A stretch of DNA of 64,000 bases from Orientallactaga sibirica (GCA_036365145.1 JAEOAD010001365.1:518501-582500), one strand, 5' to 3'. Positions 37,201-42,117 are shown, counted from the stretch's first letter. Numbers and translations are program-made. The notes: a model not told the origin generated them from the letters alone.

Positions 37201-39794
37201 GACAAAAACAACGTTGCTTTGAGACAGGATCTTGCTATATTGAATCATAATCCTTCTGCCTCAGCCTCCCCAGTGCTGGAATTACATACATATGGCATCA
37301 AATGGGGCTTTCCTTTTTCTTTGTTTTTTTTTTTTTTTTTTTTTTGGTTTTTTGAGGTAGGGTCTCTCACTCTAGCTCAGGCTGACCTAGAATTCATTAT
37401 ATAGTTTCAGGGTGACCTCGAACTCACTTCCTACCTCTGCCTCCTGAGTGCTGGGATTAAAGGCGTGCGCGACCACGCCCGGCTTGGCTTTTCTTTTCTT
37501 TATATTTTATTTATTTGCTTAAGAGAGGGGGAGGGAGAAAAATAGAGGGAGGAAGAGGCAGATAGAGAATGGGCACACAAGGGCCTCAAGACACATGTGC
37601 CACCTTGTGCATCTGGCTTTACGTGGGTACTGAGGAATCGAACTAGTGTCCTTTGGCTTTGCAGGCAAGCACCTTAACCACTAAGCCATCTCTCCAGCCC
37701 TTTTTTTTTTTTTTTTTCAAGGTAGGGTTTCACTGTAGCCCACGCTGATCTGGAATTCACTATGTATTCTCAGGGTGGCCTCGAACTCATGGTGATCCTC
37801 CTACCTCTGCCTCCCAAGGGCTGGGATTAAAGGTGTGAGCCACCATGCCCGGCTTAACCCTCTTTTTTAAAAATAGATTCTTAGTTTTTAAAAACATTTT
37901 ATTTATTTATTTATTTGAGAGAGGGAGAGAATGGGCATGCCATGTCCTCCAGCCACTGAAAATAAACTCCAGATGCATGCGCCACCTTGTGCATCTGGCT
38001 TATGTGAGTCCTGGGGAATCAAACCTGTGTCCTTTGGCTTTGTAAGCCAGCGCCTTAACCACTAAGCCATCCCTCCAGCCCAGGGCTTAACTTTTCTTTT
38101 CACTTTCTTTTTTTTTTCATGGGGGGGGGGGTGCCGGGAATGAGAGGTTTCATAGCCCAGGCTACCCTTGCTTGAATTCTCTATGTGCATTACAAAGTGT
38201 ATTACAGGCATGAACAACCAGGGCTTCATGCATACTAAGCAAGCACTCTTCACTTCTTTGTTTGCAGTTTTTTGTTTTATTTTGTTTTTTGTTTTTCGAA
38301 GTGGGGTCTCACTCTAGCCCAGGCTGACCTGGAATTCACTATGTAGTCTCAGGATGGCCTTGAACTCATGGTGATCCTCCTACCTCTGACTCCCAAGTGC
38401 TGGGATTAAAGGCATACGCCACCACTCTTCACTTCTTGATAGTGTTCTTTAAAAAGCTCAGCAGTGGGCTGGAGAGATGGCTTAGCGGTTAAGCGCTTGC
38501 CTGTGAAGCCTAAGGACCCTGGTTCGAGGCCGAATTCTCCAGGACCCATGTAAGCCAGATGCACAAGGTGGCACACACATCTGGAGTTCTTTTGCAGTGG
38601 CTGGAGGCCCTGGCGTGCCTGTTTTCTCTCTCTCTACCTGACTATTTCTGTATCTCTCTCAAATAAATAAAATTTTTTTTTTTAAGTTCAGGGCCAGAGA
38701 GATGGCTTAGCAGTTAAGGCACCTGCCTGCTAAGCCTACAACCCGGTTCCAATCTCCAGGTCCCGCGTTTAGCCAGATGCAAAGTGACGCAAGGGCGCAA
38801 TGCTGCACTTGCCCACAAGGGGGCCCACGCATATGGATTTCTTTCACAGCAGCTGAGAGACTGCTGGCACGCCCATCTCTATCTGTCTCCCTCCCCCTCT
38901 CTCTCTCCAAATAAATAAATAATAAATAAATAAATAAACAAAGAAAGAAAGAAAGAAAGAAAGTAAGTAAGTTAGTTCAGCAGCACTGCCTTTAATCCCA
39001 GCCCTTGGGAGGCAGAGGTAGGAGGATCGCTGTGAGTTAGAGGCCACCCTGAGACTACATAGTGAATTCTAGGTCAGCCTGAGCTAGAGTGAGACCCTAC
39101 CTCGGAAAAGAGAGAGAGGGGGGGGGGAGGGAGGGAGGGAGAGAGAGAAAGAGAGAGAGAAGAGGCTTAAGAGATGGCTTAGCGGTTAAGGCGCTTGCCT
39201 GCAAAGCCAAAAGACCCAAGTTTGATTCCCCAGAACCCACGTATTTCAGATGCACAAGTCTGGAGTTCATTTGCAGCAGTTGAAGGCCCTGTCACCCCCA
39301 TTTTCCCTCTTTTTTAAAAAAAGAGAAAAGTTAGAAGATGGGGACTAAGAGGCTTATGGTTAGTCCACTGTACCCTCTCACCTGTTGCACACAGGAATAG
39401 TTGATTTTCAAGTAATAAGGGAATCCCAGGTATTTCTGTAAGGAAGAGGTGGACAAAATGTTCACTCAAGCAGTGTACCAGATCAAAACCCCACGGATAG
39501 GTTTGACCCTTGTCTCCTCACCTCCTTCACATTAATTGGCGAGTCTACCAACATGCTGAACACGTTGCCCACTGTATCCACGGGTTCTTGATCAATGAAA
39601 CTGTCACTCATGAGGTTTTCGCCTACCGTCTCAAACTTGTTCAGGACAACGTGCCATCTGCACTGGTAGTAAGAGTCTATCGCCCACGTCTTCCACAGCG
39701 CCAATAGCATAGCTAGCAGTAGCCAAAACACCCAAAGGACTTGTACTCTCTGCCACACAGGGCTAGCAGATGACATGGCTGGCCAGCATACCAT
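2220..39794 (-). CDS. Catsperg: Catsperg: CatSper channel auxiliary subunit gamma, complete 28-exon coding gene
   Basis: CATSPERG is a single-pass membrane protein of the CatSper calcium channel complex in the principal piece of the sperm flagellum. With the beta, delta and epsilon subunits it forms the extracellular canopy over the pore. Joining 28 minus-strand exons with GT/AG borders gives an uninterrupted frame of 1,137 codons plus stop, close to the roughly 1,150-residue human protein as I remember it. Residues about 19-35 are a hydrophobic signal segment ([10 protein letters not shown]). The bulk is a large cysteine-containing ectodomain. Residues about 1062-1090 form one transmembrane helix ([16 protein letters not shown]), followed by a short tail with ESYYTY. 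Identity rests on recognised blocks such as [77 protein letters not shown] and [11 protein letters not shown]. No frameshift or stop interrupts it. Span and product are confident; transcript ends are inferred. Confidence 0.93.
2517..2616 (-). CDS. Catsperg: Catsperg coding exon 27 (residues 1034-1067)
   Basis: Encodes [20 protein letters not shown] then [13 protein letters not shown], the start of the transmembrane helix. Acceptor ACCAG, donor GTGAGT, phase 0 exit. Confidence 0.93.
2711..2803 (-). CDS. Catsperg: Catsperg coding exon 26 (residues 1003-1033)
   Basis: Encodes [20 protein letters not shown] then [10 protein letters not shown]. It matches the human WLCLENAPC and FFFKVLVSN blocks. 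Acceptor TCCCAG, donor AG|GTGAGC. Confidence 0.93.
2804..4602. repeat. Catsperg intron 25: SINEs
   Basis: An ID-like minus fragment (about 2867-2945); plus tRNA-derived SINEs (3341-3545, 3733-3935); and plus B1 copies (3565-3720, 3970-4120) with poly(A) tails. 2950-3330 is AT-rich with degenerate TTCA repeats; I see nothing coding in it. Confidence 0.75.
4603..4692 (-). CDS. Catsperg: Catsperg coding exon 25 (residues 973-1002)
   Basis: Encodes [20 protein letters not shown] then ILSHQSSGI. It resembles the human AFHIMSHESPGIE block. Acceptor GCACAG (phase 2 entry), donor GA|GTGAGT. Confidence 0.88.
4949..5044 (-). CDS. Catsperg: Catsperg coding exon 24 (residues 941-972)
   Basis: Encodes [20 protein letters not shown] then [12 protein letters not shown]. 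The donor AA|GTAATT makes an in-frame TAA if read straight on. Exons 25-28 in matching phase show that this is a splice donor and not the gene's stop. Confidence 0.92.
5143..5206 (-). CDS. Catsperg: Catsperg coding exon 23 (residues 920-940)
   Basis: Encodes (L)[20 protein letters not shown], matching the human [18 protein letters not shown] block. Acceptor CCCCAG, donor GTAAAA, phase 2 exit. Confidence 0.9.
5207..6718. repeat. Catsperg intron 22: nested and clustered SINEs
   Basis: A plus tRNA-derived SINE (5466-5640, resuming at 5824-5880) is split in its CT-rich tail by a minus B1 (5641-5822). Then come a plus B1 (5905-6050), two more tRNA-derived SINEs (about 6060-6205, 6225-6440), a plus B1 (6481-6615) and a GA-rich simple repeat (6616-6700). 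Confidence 0.75.
6719..6875 (-). CDS. Catsperg: Catsperg coding exon 22 (residues 868-919)
   Basis: Encodes [38 protein letters not shown] and [11 protein letters not shown]. Acceptor CCTTAG, donor C|GTGTGT, phase 1 exit. Confidence 0.93.
6876..9246. repeat. Catsperg intron 21: SINEs and AGG repeat
   Basis: A minus long-form tRNA-derived SINE (about 7000-7265); plus B1 copies (7270-7400, 7453-7565, 8315-8470); plus short-form tRNA-derived SINEs (8074-8295, 8480-8700); a plus long-form tRNA-derived SINE (8708-8953); and an AGG repeat (8955-9004). 7566-7960 is unique, with nothing recognised. Confidence 0.75.
8955..9004. repeat. (AGG)n simple repeat at a SINE tail
   Basis: Mostly uninterrupted AGG triplets following the A-rich tail of the SINE at 8708-8953. 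It gives a poly-Glu or poly-Gly frame by chance. Confidence 0.9.
9247..9303 (-). CDS. Catsperg: Catsperg coding exon 21 (residues 849-867)
   Basis: A 57-bp exon encoding [19 protein letters not shown], nearly identical to the human block. Acceptor CCCACAG, donor GTACTG, phase 0. The intron before it is only 82 bp. Confidence 0.92.
9386..9466 (-). CDS. Catsperg: Catsperg coding exon 20 (residues 822-848)
   Basis: Encodes [20 protein letters not shown] then KSSLLIK. Acceptor CTCAG, donor GTATGG, phase 0. The open frame continues into the intron, but exon 21 supplies the expected continuation. Confidence 0.92.
9467..11533. repeat. Catsperg intron 19: SINEs
   Basis: Alternating plus B1 and tRNA-derived SINE copies: B1 about 9508-9665, 10138-10315, 10350-10495 and 10910-11000; tRNA-SINE about 9674-9910, 9925-10125, 10505-10690, 10700-10900 and 11035-11205. 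A minus B1 lies at 11215-11350. AAAG and GA microsatellites follow the tails. Confidence 0.75.
11534..11652 (-). CDS. Catsperg: Catsperg coding exon 19 (residues 782-821)
   Basis: Encodes [20 protein letters not shown] then [19 protein letters not shown]. It matches the human [21 protein letters not shown] block. Acceptor GAACAG, donor GTGAGG, phase 0 exit. Confidence 0.91.
11785..11971 (-). CDS. Catsperg: Catsperg coding exon 18 (residues 720-781)
   Basis: Encodes [20 protein letters not shown], then [19 protein letters not shown] and [20 protein letters not shown]. Acceptor TCCCAG. The donor GTTG|GTCTGT was chosen because it gives the phase needed by exon 19 and the best alignment. Confidence 0.9.
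12045..12107 (-). CDS. Catsperg: Catsperg coding exon 17 (residues 699-719)
   Basis: A 63-bp exon encoding [20 protein letters not shown] plus a final E. It matches the human [14 protein letters not shown] block. Acceptor TCACAG, donor GTAGGT, phase 0. Confidence 0.92.
12108..12697. repeat. Catsperg intron 16: one B1
   Basis: Holds a minus B1 (about 12290-12448) and unique sequence in which I see nothing further. Confidence 0.75.
12698..12911 (-). CDS. Catsperg: Catsperg coding exon 16 (residues 627-698)
   Basis: Encodes [20 protein letters not shown], then [33 protein letters not shown] and LHSKYNK. It is the most strongly conserved exon in the gene. Acceptor GCCCAG, donor GTGGGT, phase 0 exit. 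Confidence 0.95.
13600..13800 (+). repeat. L2-like LINE fragment in Catsperg intron 15
   Basis: Contains GGGCCTTTGCACATG, TCTGGAACACCCTTTCCC and AGAAACCTTCCTGATACCCC in the order of the L2 3' end. Identity is from remembered consensus; old and diverged. The rest of intron 15 (12912-13866) shows only a B1-like fragment near 13245-13320 and a weak one near 13520-13600. Confidence 0.55.
13867..13976 (-). CDS. Catsperg: Catsperg coding exon 15 (residues 591-627)
   Basis: Encodes [20 protein letters not shown] then [16 protein letters not shown]. It matches the human LVKRLVPVEQLLMY block. Acceptor CTCTAG, donor GTGAGA, phase 2 exit (GG|G). Confidence 0.9.
14067..14225 (-). CDS. Catsperg: Catsperg coding exon 14 (residues 538-590)
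   Basis: Encodes [20 protein letters not shown], then [11 protein letters not shown] and [10 protein letters not shown]. It matches the CATSPERG YQLFPSKGW and FYEDSKLYQ blocks. Acceptor CTGCAG, donor GTGCCA, phase 0. Confidence 0.93.
16572..16620. repeat. (AAAAC)n microsatellite
   Basis: About ten uninterrupted AAAAC units grown from the A-rich tail of a plus-strand B1. Confidence 0.9.
18480..18575 (+). repeat. MIR-like fragment (3' part)
   Basis: CAGCACTGGGTCAAGCACA, CAGTAGGTACTCAATATTTG and TGAAATAAACAATGAA follow the order of the MIR 3' consensus. Old mammalian SINE. Confidence 0.6.
19475..19586 (-). CDS. Catsperg: Catsperg coding exon 13 (residues 500-537)
   Basis: Encodes [20 protein letters not shown] and then [22 protein letters not shown] is diagnostic. 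Acceptor TTGCAG, donor GTGGGC, phase 0 exit. Confidence 0.92.
19587..20743. repeat. Catsperg intron 12: SINEs, CT repeat, ID-like elements
   Basis: A plus tRNA-derived SINE (19918-20125) with a long CT repeat (20062-20107), a minus B1 (20205-20370) and ID-like copies (about 20568-20625 and 20630-20700, reading GGCTCAGTGGTAGAGCACTT). The remainder is unique, with nothing recognised. Confidence 0.7.
20744..20873 (-). CDS. Catsperg: Catsperg coding exon 12 (residues 457-500)
   Basis: Encodes [19 protein letters not shown] and then [19 protein letters not shown]. The acceptor is the less common AAG (GTGGTAAG|CA) behind a good pyrimidine tract. Donor GTAAGC, phase 2 exit. The preceding intron is only 90 bp. 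Confidence 0.9.
20964..21014 (-). CDS. Catsperg: Catsperg coding exon 11 (residues 440-456)
   Basis: A 51-bp exon encoding [17 protein letters not shown]. It is placed by phase and by similarity to the region ending FIPE in the human protein. Acceptor CTGTAG, donor GTAGGA. Confidence 0.83.
21015..22189. repeat. Catsperg intron 10: SINEs
   Basis: A B1-like minus copy (21125-21235), an ID-like minus fragment (21265-21335), a long-form tRNA-derived SINE on plus (21384-21617) and a plus B1 (21660-21810). 21850-22189 is unique, with no gene seen. Confidence 0.7.
22190..22312 (-). CDS. Catsperg: Catsperg coding exon 10 (residues 399-439)
   Basis: Encodes [20 protein letters not shown] then a divergent stretch ending [10 protein letters not shown]. 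It aligns with the CATSPERG CSIIW block. Acceptor CTTCAG, donor GTAAGT, phase 1 at both borders. Confidence 0.88.
22462..22521 (-). CDS. Catsperg: Catsperg coding exon 9 (residues 379-398)
   Basis: A 60-bp exon encoding [20 protein letters not shown]; the related human block begins DGQVSF. Acceptor CCACAG, donor GTACTC, phase 1 at both borders. Confidence 0.87.
22522..27510. repeat. Catsperg intron 8 (5.0 kb): dense SINEs, AC repeat
   Basis: tRNA-derived SINEs on plus (22857-23060, 23800-24045, 24085-24265, 25165-25335, 26318-26545, 27128-27300) and on minus (24600-24797, 25645-25870, 26575-26762). B1 copies occur on both strands (for example plus 23205-23340 and 23355-23500; minus 24265-24420, 24430-24580, 24826-24970, 24990-25137, 25930-26075, 26160-26300, 26790-26940). 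An ID-like copy lies at 23510-23580 and an AC repeat at 23165-23202. Confidence 0.7.
23165..23202. repeat. (AC)n microsatellite
   Basis: About 19 uninterrupted CA dinucleotides between a B1-like remnant and a plus-strand B1. Confidence 0.95.
27511..27648 (-). CDS. Catsperg: Catsperg coding exon 8 (residues 333-378)
   Basis: Encodes [19 protein letters not shown] and [19 protein letters not shown]. Acceptor CCCTAG (phase 1 entry, codon A|GC), donor GTAAGA (phase 1 exit, AGA G|). Confidence 0.93.
27649..28992. repeat. Catsperg intron 7: SINEs
   Basis: Minus tRNA-derived SINEs at about 27805-28003, 28030-28222, 28340-28528 and 28550-28748; a truncated minus B1 at 28250-28320; and B1 fragments at 28760-28815 and 28870-28920. 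A C-rich stretch precedes exon 7. Confidence 0.7.
28993..29164 (-). CDS. Catsperg: Catsperg coding exon 7 (residues 276-332)
   Basis: Encodes [37 protein letters not shown] and [13 protein letters not shown]. The cysteines and the [13 protein letters not shown] block are conserved with CATSPERG. Acceptor CTGCAG; donor A|GTGAGA leaves one base of the next codon. Confidence 0.94.
29165..32635. repeat. Catsperg intron 6 (3.5 kb): SINEs
   Basis: Minus B1 copies (29680-29835, 29855-30003, 30240-30380, 30850-30990, 31425-31565) and a plus B1 (30409-30560). tRNA-derived SINEs lie on minus (29430-29640, 31000-31195, 31215-31385, 31570-31775, 31805-32022, 32110-32292) and plus (30022-30215, 30635-30830). 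ID-like fragment at 32378-32445. A 44-T tract lies at 29642-29685. Confidence 0.7.
32636..32791 (-). CDS. Catsperg: Catsperg coding exon 6 (residues 224-275)
   Basis: Encodes [20 protein letters not shown] then [13 protein letters not shown] and [14 protein letters not shown]. Acceptor TGGCAG, donor GTGAGT, phase 0 at both borders. Confidence 0.93.
32792..34465. repeat. Catsperg intron 5: L2 fragment and SINEs
   Basis: An L2-like fragment (about 32905-33000: AGACATACCAGGCACACCC, CTCAAGACCTTTGCATCC). Minus B1 copies (33020-33160, 33300-33385, 33440-33560), a TTTA repeat (33388-33440), plus B1 copies (33625-33770, 33985-34090, 34111-34250) and a plus tRNA-derived SINE (33783-33975). Confidence 0.65.
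34466..34535 (-). CDS. Catsperg: Catsperg coding exon 5 (residues 200-223)
   Basis: A 70-bp exon encoding [20 protein letters not shown] and GYE. It matches the CATSPERG FxMNINGF block. Acceptor TTCACAG, donor GTGAGA. It restores phase 0. Confidence 0.88.
34740..34866 (-). CDS. Catsperg: Catsperg coding exon 4 (residues 158-200)
   Basis: Encodes [20 protein letters not shown] followed by [17 protein letters not shown]. Acceptor CTGCAG, donor GTGCTT. The codon AG|G (Arg) is split with exon 5. Confidence 0.92.
34973..35117 (-). CDS. Catsperg: Catsperg coding exon 3 (residues 110-157)
   Basis: Encodes [20 protein letters not shown] and then [11 protein letters not shown]. Acceptor CCCTCAG, donor GTGGGC. 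It ends in phase 1, so the split codon AAAG|GG is completed by exon 4. Confidence 0.92.
36302..36465 (+). repeat. B1-type SINE, well-preserved copy
   Basis: Begins GCCGGGCGTGGTGGCGCATG, contains CTTTAATCCCAGCACTCGGG and GAGACCCTACCTCG, and ends in an A-rich tail. The retained CpG sites suggest a young copy. A good reference for the B1 family of this genome. Confidence 0.92.
36688..36935 (+). repeat. Long-form tRNA-derived SINE, well-preserved copy
   Basis: Starts GGGCTGGAGAGATGGCTTAG with an A-box-like TGGCTTAGCGG, followed by TAAGCCTAAGAACGCTGG, GATGCAGTGACGCAAGGGCG, CCACAAGGGGGCGCA and a CT-rich tail. It differs from the commoner short form in the middle (GCAATGCCGCACTTGCCCA, GCAGCTGAGACTGCTGGC). 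Confidence 0.88.
37107..37200. repeat. (AAAG)n microsatellite, about 23 units
   Basis: Near-perfect AAAG units extend from the tail of the plus B1 at 36970-37106. Likely length-polymorphic. Confidence 0.95.
39382..39435 (-). CDS. Catsperg: Catsperg coding exon 2 (residues 92-109)
   Basis: A 54-bp exon encoding [18 protein letters not shown], a block I recognise from CATSPERG. Acceptor TTACAG, donor GTGAGA, phase 0 on both sides. It follows exon 1 after an 86-bp intron. Confidence 0.9.
39522..39794 (-). CDS. Catsperg: Catsperg coding exon 1 (residues 1-91), start codon and signal segment
   Basis: The ATG at 39794 sits in a strong Kozak context (A at -3, G at +4). A second in-frame ATG at codon 7 has a weaker context, so the first was chosen. 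The exon encodes the hydrophobic signal segment, then [14 protein letters not shown] and [19 protein letters not shown], which match the CATSPERG N-terminus. It ends GTGAAGGAG with donor GTGAGG, phase 0. Confidence 0.9.
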
Positions 39795-39960
39795 GTTGCT
39801 ATAACCTGGAGAACGCGGAGATCAAGGCCTGCGTGCAAGACAGCTCTCTGGAGCAGACTACGGTGAGCCCACCCTGCTGCTTCTTTTCATTATGATCCTC
39901 TTCCTGGCTCCGCCTCTACCAAGGCTTTGGGCCCCGGCCCTGTCCCTTCTCCCGCCCCTA

Positions 39961-40392
39961 CTCTTGCTCCTGGCCCCGCCCCTGCTCTTGCTCCTGGCCC
40001 CGCCCCTGCTCTTGCTCCTGGCCACGCCCCCGCTCTTGCTCCTGGCCCCGCCCCCGCTCTTGCTCCTGGCCCCGCCCCCGCTCTTGCTCCTGGACCCGTC
40101 CCTGCTCTTGCTCCTGGCCCCGCCTCCGCTCTTGCTCCTGGACCCGTCCCTGCTCTTGCTCCTGGCCCCGCCCCCGCTCTTGCTCCTGGCCCCGCCTCCG
40201 CTCTTGCTCCTGGACCCGTCCCTGCTCTTGCTCCTGGCCCCGCCCCCGCTCTTGCTCCTGGACCCGCCTCCGCTCTTGCTCCTGGACCCGTCCCTGCTCT
40301 TGCTCCTGGCCCCGCCCCCGCTCTTGCTCCTGGACCCGCCCCCGCTCTTGCTCCTGGACCCGCCCCTGCTCTTGCTCCTGGCCACGTGGTTC
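39961..40392. repeat. 24-bp minisatellite, 18 tandem copies, one GC box per unit
   Basis: The unit CTCTTGCTCCTGG plus a variable CCCCGCCCCTG-type half starts every 24 bp from 39961 to 40369 without spacing errors. Variants of the second half (CCCCGCCCC, ACCCGTCCC, CCCCGCCTC, CACGCCCCC) alternate. Because the period is a multiple of 3, several frames stay open on both strands. On the minus strand one frame reads as ARSKSRGG / SRSKSGGG octapeptides. Confidence 0.95.
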
Positions 40393-40982
40393 TTTTGGTC
40401 CCGATTCCTCCCTTCGTCCGCTGTCTTTGCCCTACCCTTGCTCCTGGCTCTGCCCTTTCTCGGTACTCTGACCCTGCTCTTCGCCGGGTCACGGTTTTTG
40501 TTTCTCGTTTTCACCGAGCCTCTCTTATTTTCCCCAGTTCTGCTCCAACCTACTAGGACCAATTTGTTCGTGGGCCTGGCTCCGCCCTCATGTAGTGTCC
40601 CGTCCCCGCCCTTCTGCTCGTCACGCCCCTTTCTCTTAGGTGATGCCCTGCCTAAGAATCGAGTCCTATTCTTGGTCTTGTTCCTCTCAGTGTCCTCGAC
40701 CTGGACCTTCTGCACGCCACGCTCCTTCACGTGGCTACGCCCCTGTCTCTTGCTTGAGGTTTGCTGGTTGCTCTGCTTTTTCTCCTTACCCCTTCCCCGA
40801 TCTTCCACCGGCCCTGTCCCCTGGTCTTGGGCCAGCAGTTCTTCCTGCGCCCGCTCCTTGCCCTGCCCCTCGGGGTGGTCCCGCTTCTTATTTTCGCCTC
40901 GCCCCTTGTCCTGAGAGCCCCTCTCCTCGCCTCCAGCCTCCTTGGCTTTGGCTCCCTCGCCCCGGGATCCGTCTAGGCCCGA

Positions 40983-41240
40983 GGATTTCTCCTGCCCTCG
41001 GCCCTTCCCCTCGCCGCCAGGCCTCTCTTCTCCCTTGGCTCTCTCCTCGCCCCGCCCTTTCTCCTTAGAGACCCTTTCTTGGTTGCGGGGTCTCTCTTCC
41101 TCTCGGGGTTCCCGCCTCTCACAGGAGAATCGGCCCTGGCACCGAGATCTCTCCAGGCCCGGGGGTTTCTCTGGCCCTCGGTCCTTTCCCTCTCCGCCAG
41201 ACCTCTCCGCCCCCTTGGCCCTCTCCTCGCCCCGCCCCTT
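40983..41240. repeat. Diverged tandem duplication with about 180-bp offset
   Basis: A segment near 41000-41065 (ending CTCTCCTCGCCCCGCCC) recurs near 41180-41240. In the minus frame the duplicated peptide reads KGRGEERAKGAERSGGEGK and KGRGEERAKGEERPGGEGK, 60 codons apart. The copies are diverged, so this is an older duplication than the 24-bp array. Confidence 0.75.
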
Positions 41241-41685
41241 CGTGCCCCAGACCCTCCCCGTGCCCAGAGACCTCCCCTGACCTCGGGATCCCTCCCCGCC
41301 ACCCGCCTTTCCCTTGCAGGGAGCCCGCTCCTCGTCCCACGCCCACGCGGTCTTCTCGATCTTCACTTTCCCCTGGAACCGAGACACCTTTTCGCTCCAC
41401 CTAGCCCCACCCCTCCTTTCCATGCCCCGACGGTCACCCTTCTTTGGCGCCGCCCCTTCCCCACGCCTCGGCCTTAGCTCCGCCCCCCGTGGCCTCGCCC
41501 TTTCTTTGCTCCCCTACTCGAGGCTCCTTTCCCTGTGGTGCCTCTTCCCTCCCGTCCCCTCCCTCCCCGCCCCCTCATTCCCTAGGATGGATCACCCTCT
41601 TCTCCCGCCCCGCAGTACCAGTCACTTGCTTAAAACCAGTCAACCGTTGCTGGGCACCACCTGTCGCGCCCCTCCGGCCCGCTCT

Positions 41686-41698
41686 CAAAATGGCCGAC
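41686..41698. promoter_or_regulatory. YY1-like motif CAAAATGGCCGAC
   Basis: The core AAAATGGCCG matches the known YY1 binding pattern (AANATGGC) that is common near mammalian transcription starts. It lies in the unique GC-rich block upstream of Catsperg. Binding is inferred from the motif only. Confidence 0.45.
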
Positions 41699-41804
41699 CT
41701 CAGGTCCGCAACCGACTTTCCCCTGCTGCGTGCAGCGCCCGCGCGGCGCCCGGGTTTCCACAGTACCTCGCATTTCCAATCCACGCCTGGGGCTTGAAGG
41801 AGGA

Positions 41805-41821
41805 CCTACAACTCCCAGGCA
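41805..41821. promoter_or_regulatory. ZNF143-like motif CCTACAACTCCCAGGCA
   Basis: Closely matches the known ZNF143/SBS promoter motif with core ACTACAACTCCCAG. It sits about 110 bp from the YY1-like site at the outer edge of the GC-rich block, as expected for a promoter. Inferred from sequence only. Confidence 0.5.
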
Positions 41822-41883
41822 CACGGGGGTGTGGTGGGCCAAATTGCTGAAGGTGAGAAACTATGAACTAAGAAAACCATTGA

Positions 41884-42045
41884 GGGCTGGACCGATGGTT
41901 TAGCCGTGAAGGCGCTTGCTAGCCTGCGAAGCCTAAGAACTCAGGTTCGATTCCCCAGTACCCAGATAAGCAAGTTGCACAAGGTGGTGCGTTCACCTGG
42001 AGTTCGTTTGCAGTAGCTAGAGGCCCTGGTGCTTCTAGCCGCTGC
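41884..42045 (+). repeat. tRNA-derived SINE, 3' truncated
   Basis: GGGCTGGACCGATGGTTTAG through GTTCGATTCCCC and GCTAGAGGCCCTGG. The CT-rich tail is missing. It marks the return of SINE-rich sequence at the edge of the GC-rich block. Confidence 0.75.
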
Positions 42046-42117
42046 AAAGTGCCTCAGGTCTGCTGGTGTTTCTGAAGAGTGCTTCTTGTGATGCTGCTGT
42101 TGGTATTTCTCTCTGCC

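Larger units (their letters stand above)
35118..39381. repeat. Catsperg intron 2 (4.3 kb): dense SINEs and AAAG repeat
   Basis: Plus B1 copies (35262-35370, 36045-36145, 36150-36290, 36302-36465, 36970-37106, 38985-39108) and minus B1 copies (35630-35765, 37340-37485, 37715-37855, 38295-38425). Plus tRNA-derived SINEs (35806-35985, 36505-36670, 36688-36935 long form, 38467-38675, 38690-38910 long form, 39165-39310) and minus ones (37500-37700, 37900-38082). An AAAG repeat lies at 37107-37200. Confidence 0.7.
39858..41423 (-). other. 521-codon open frame, Arg/Lys/Gly/Glu-rich with RSKS repeats; coding status doubtful
   Basis: The frame runs from an ATG at 41423 to a TAG at 39860. The N-terminal two thirds are rich in K, R, G and E with two diverged 60-residue repeats. 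The C-terminal part is 18 RSKS octapeptide repeats from the minisatellite, then KRIIMKRSSRVGSP. I recognise no domain or family. The minus strand here is purine-rich, and stop codons all begin with T, so a long open frame can arise by composition alone. The plus strand and a second minus frame are also open across the array. It lies on the same strand as Catsperg, 64 bp upstream of its ATG, so it could be part of a 5' UTR, a promoter transcript or chance. Confidence 0.25.
39858..41850 (-). promoter_or_regulatory. GC-rich 5' flank / probable CpG-island promoter region of Catsperg
   Basis: About 2 kb of GC-rich, CpG-containing sequence with almost no SINEs lies directly upstream of the Catsperg start codon, in clear contrast to the rest of the window. 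It contains many CCCCGCCC GC boxes, a YY1-like motif and a ZNF143-like motif. A promoter role is inferred; the transcription start is not identified. The 3' part (39795-39857) is the probable 5' UTR. Confidence 0.5.

Noticed and set aside
39961..40392. CRISPR-like array
   Set aside because: Direct 24-bp tandem units without spacers in a mammalian genome; it is a minisatellite.
39890..40492. 200-codon second minus frame of GAGPGARA repeats
   Set aside because: Alternative frame of the same minisatellite; no sequence of substance outside the array.
39892..40914. 340-codon plus-strand open frame rich in Leu and Pro (LLLLAPP repeats)
   Set aside because: It is the complement of the 24-bp array; a period divisible by three keeps many frames open. 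No recognisable protein and no flanking gene structure.
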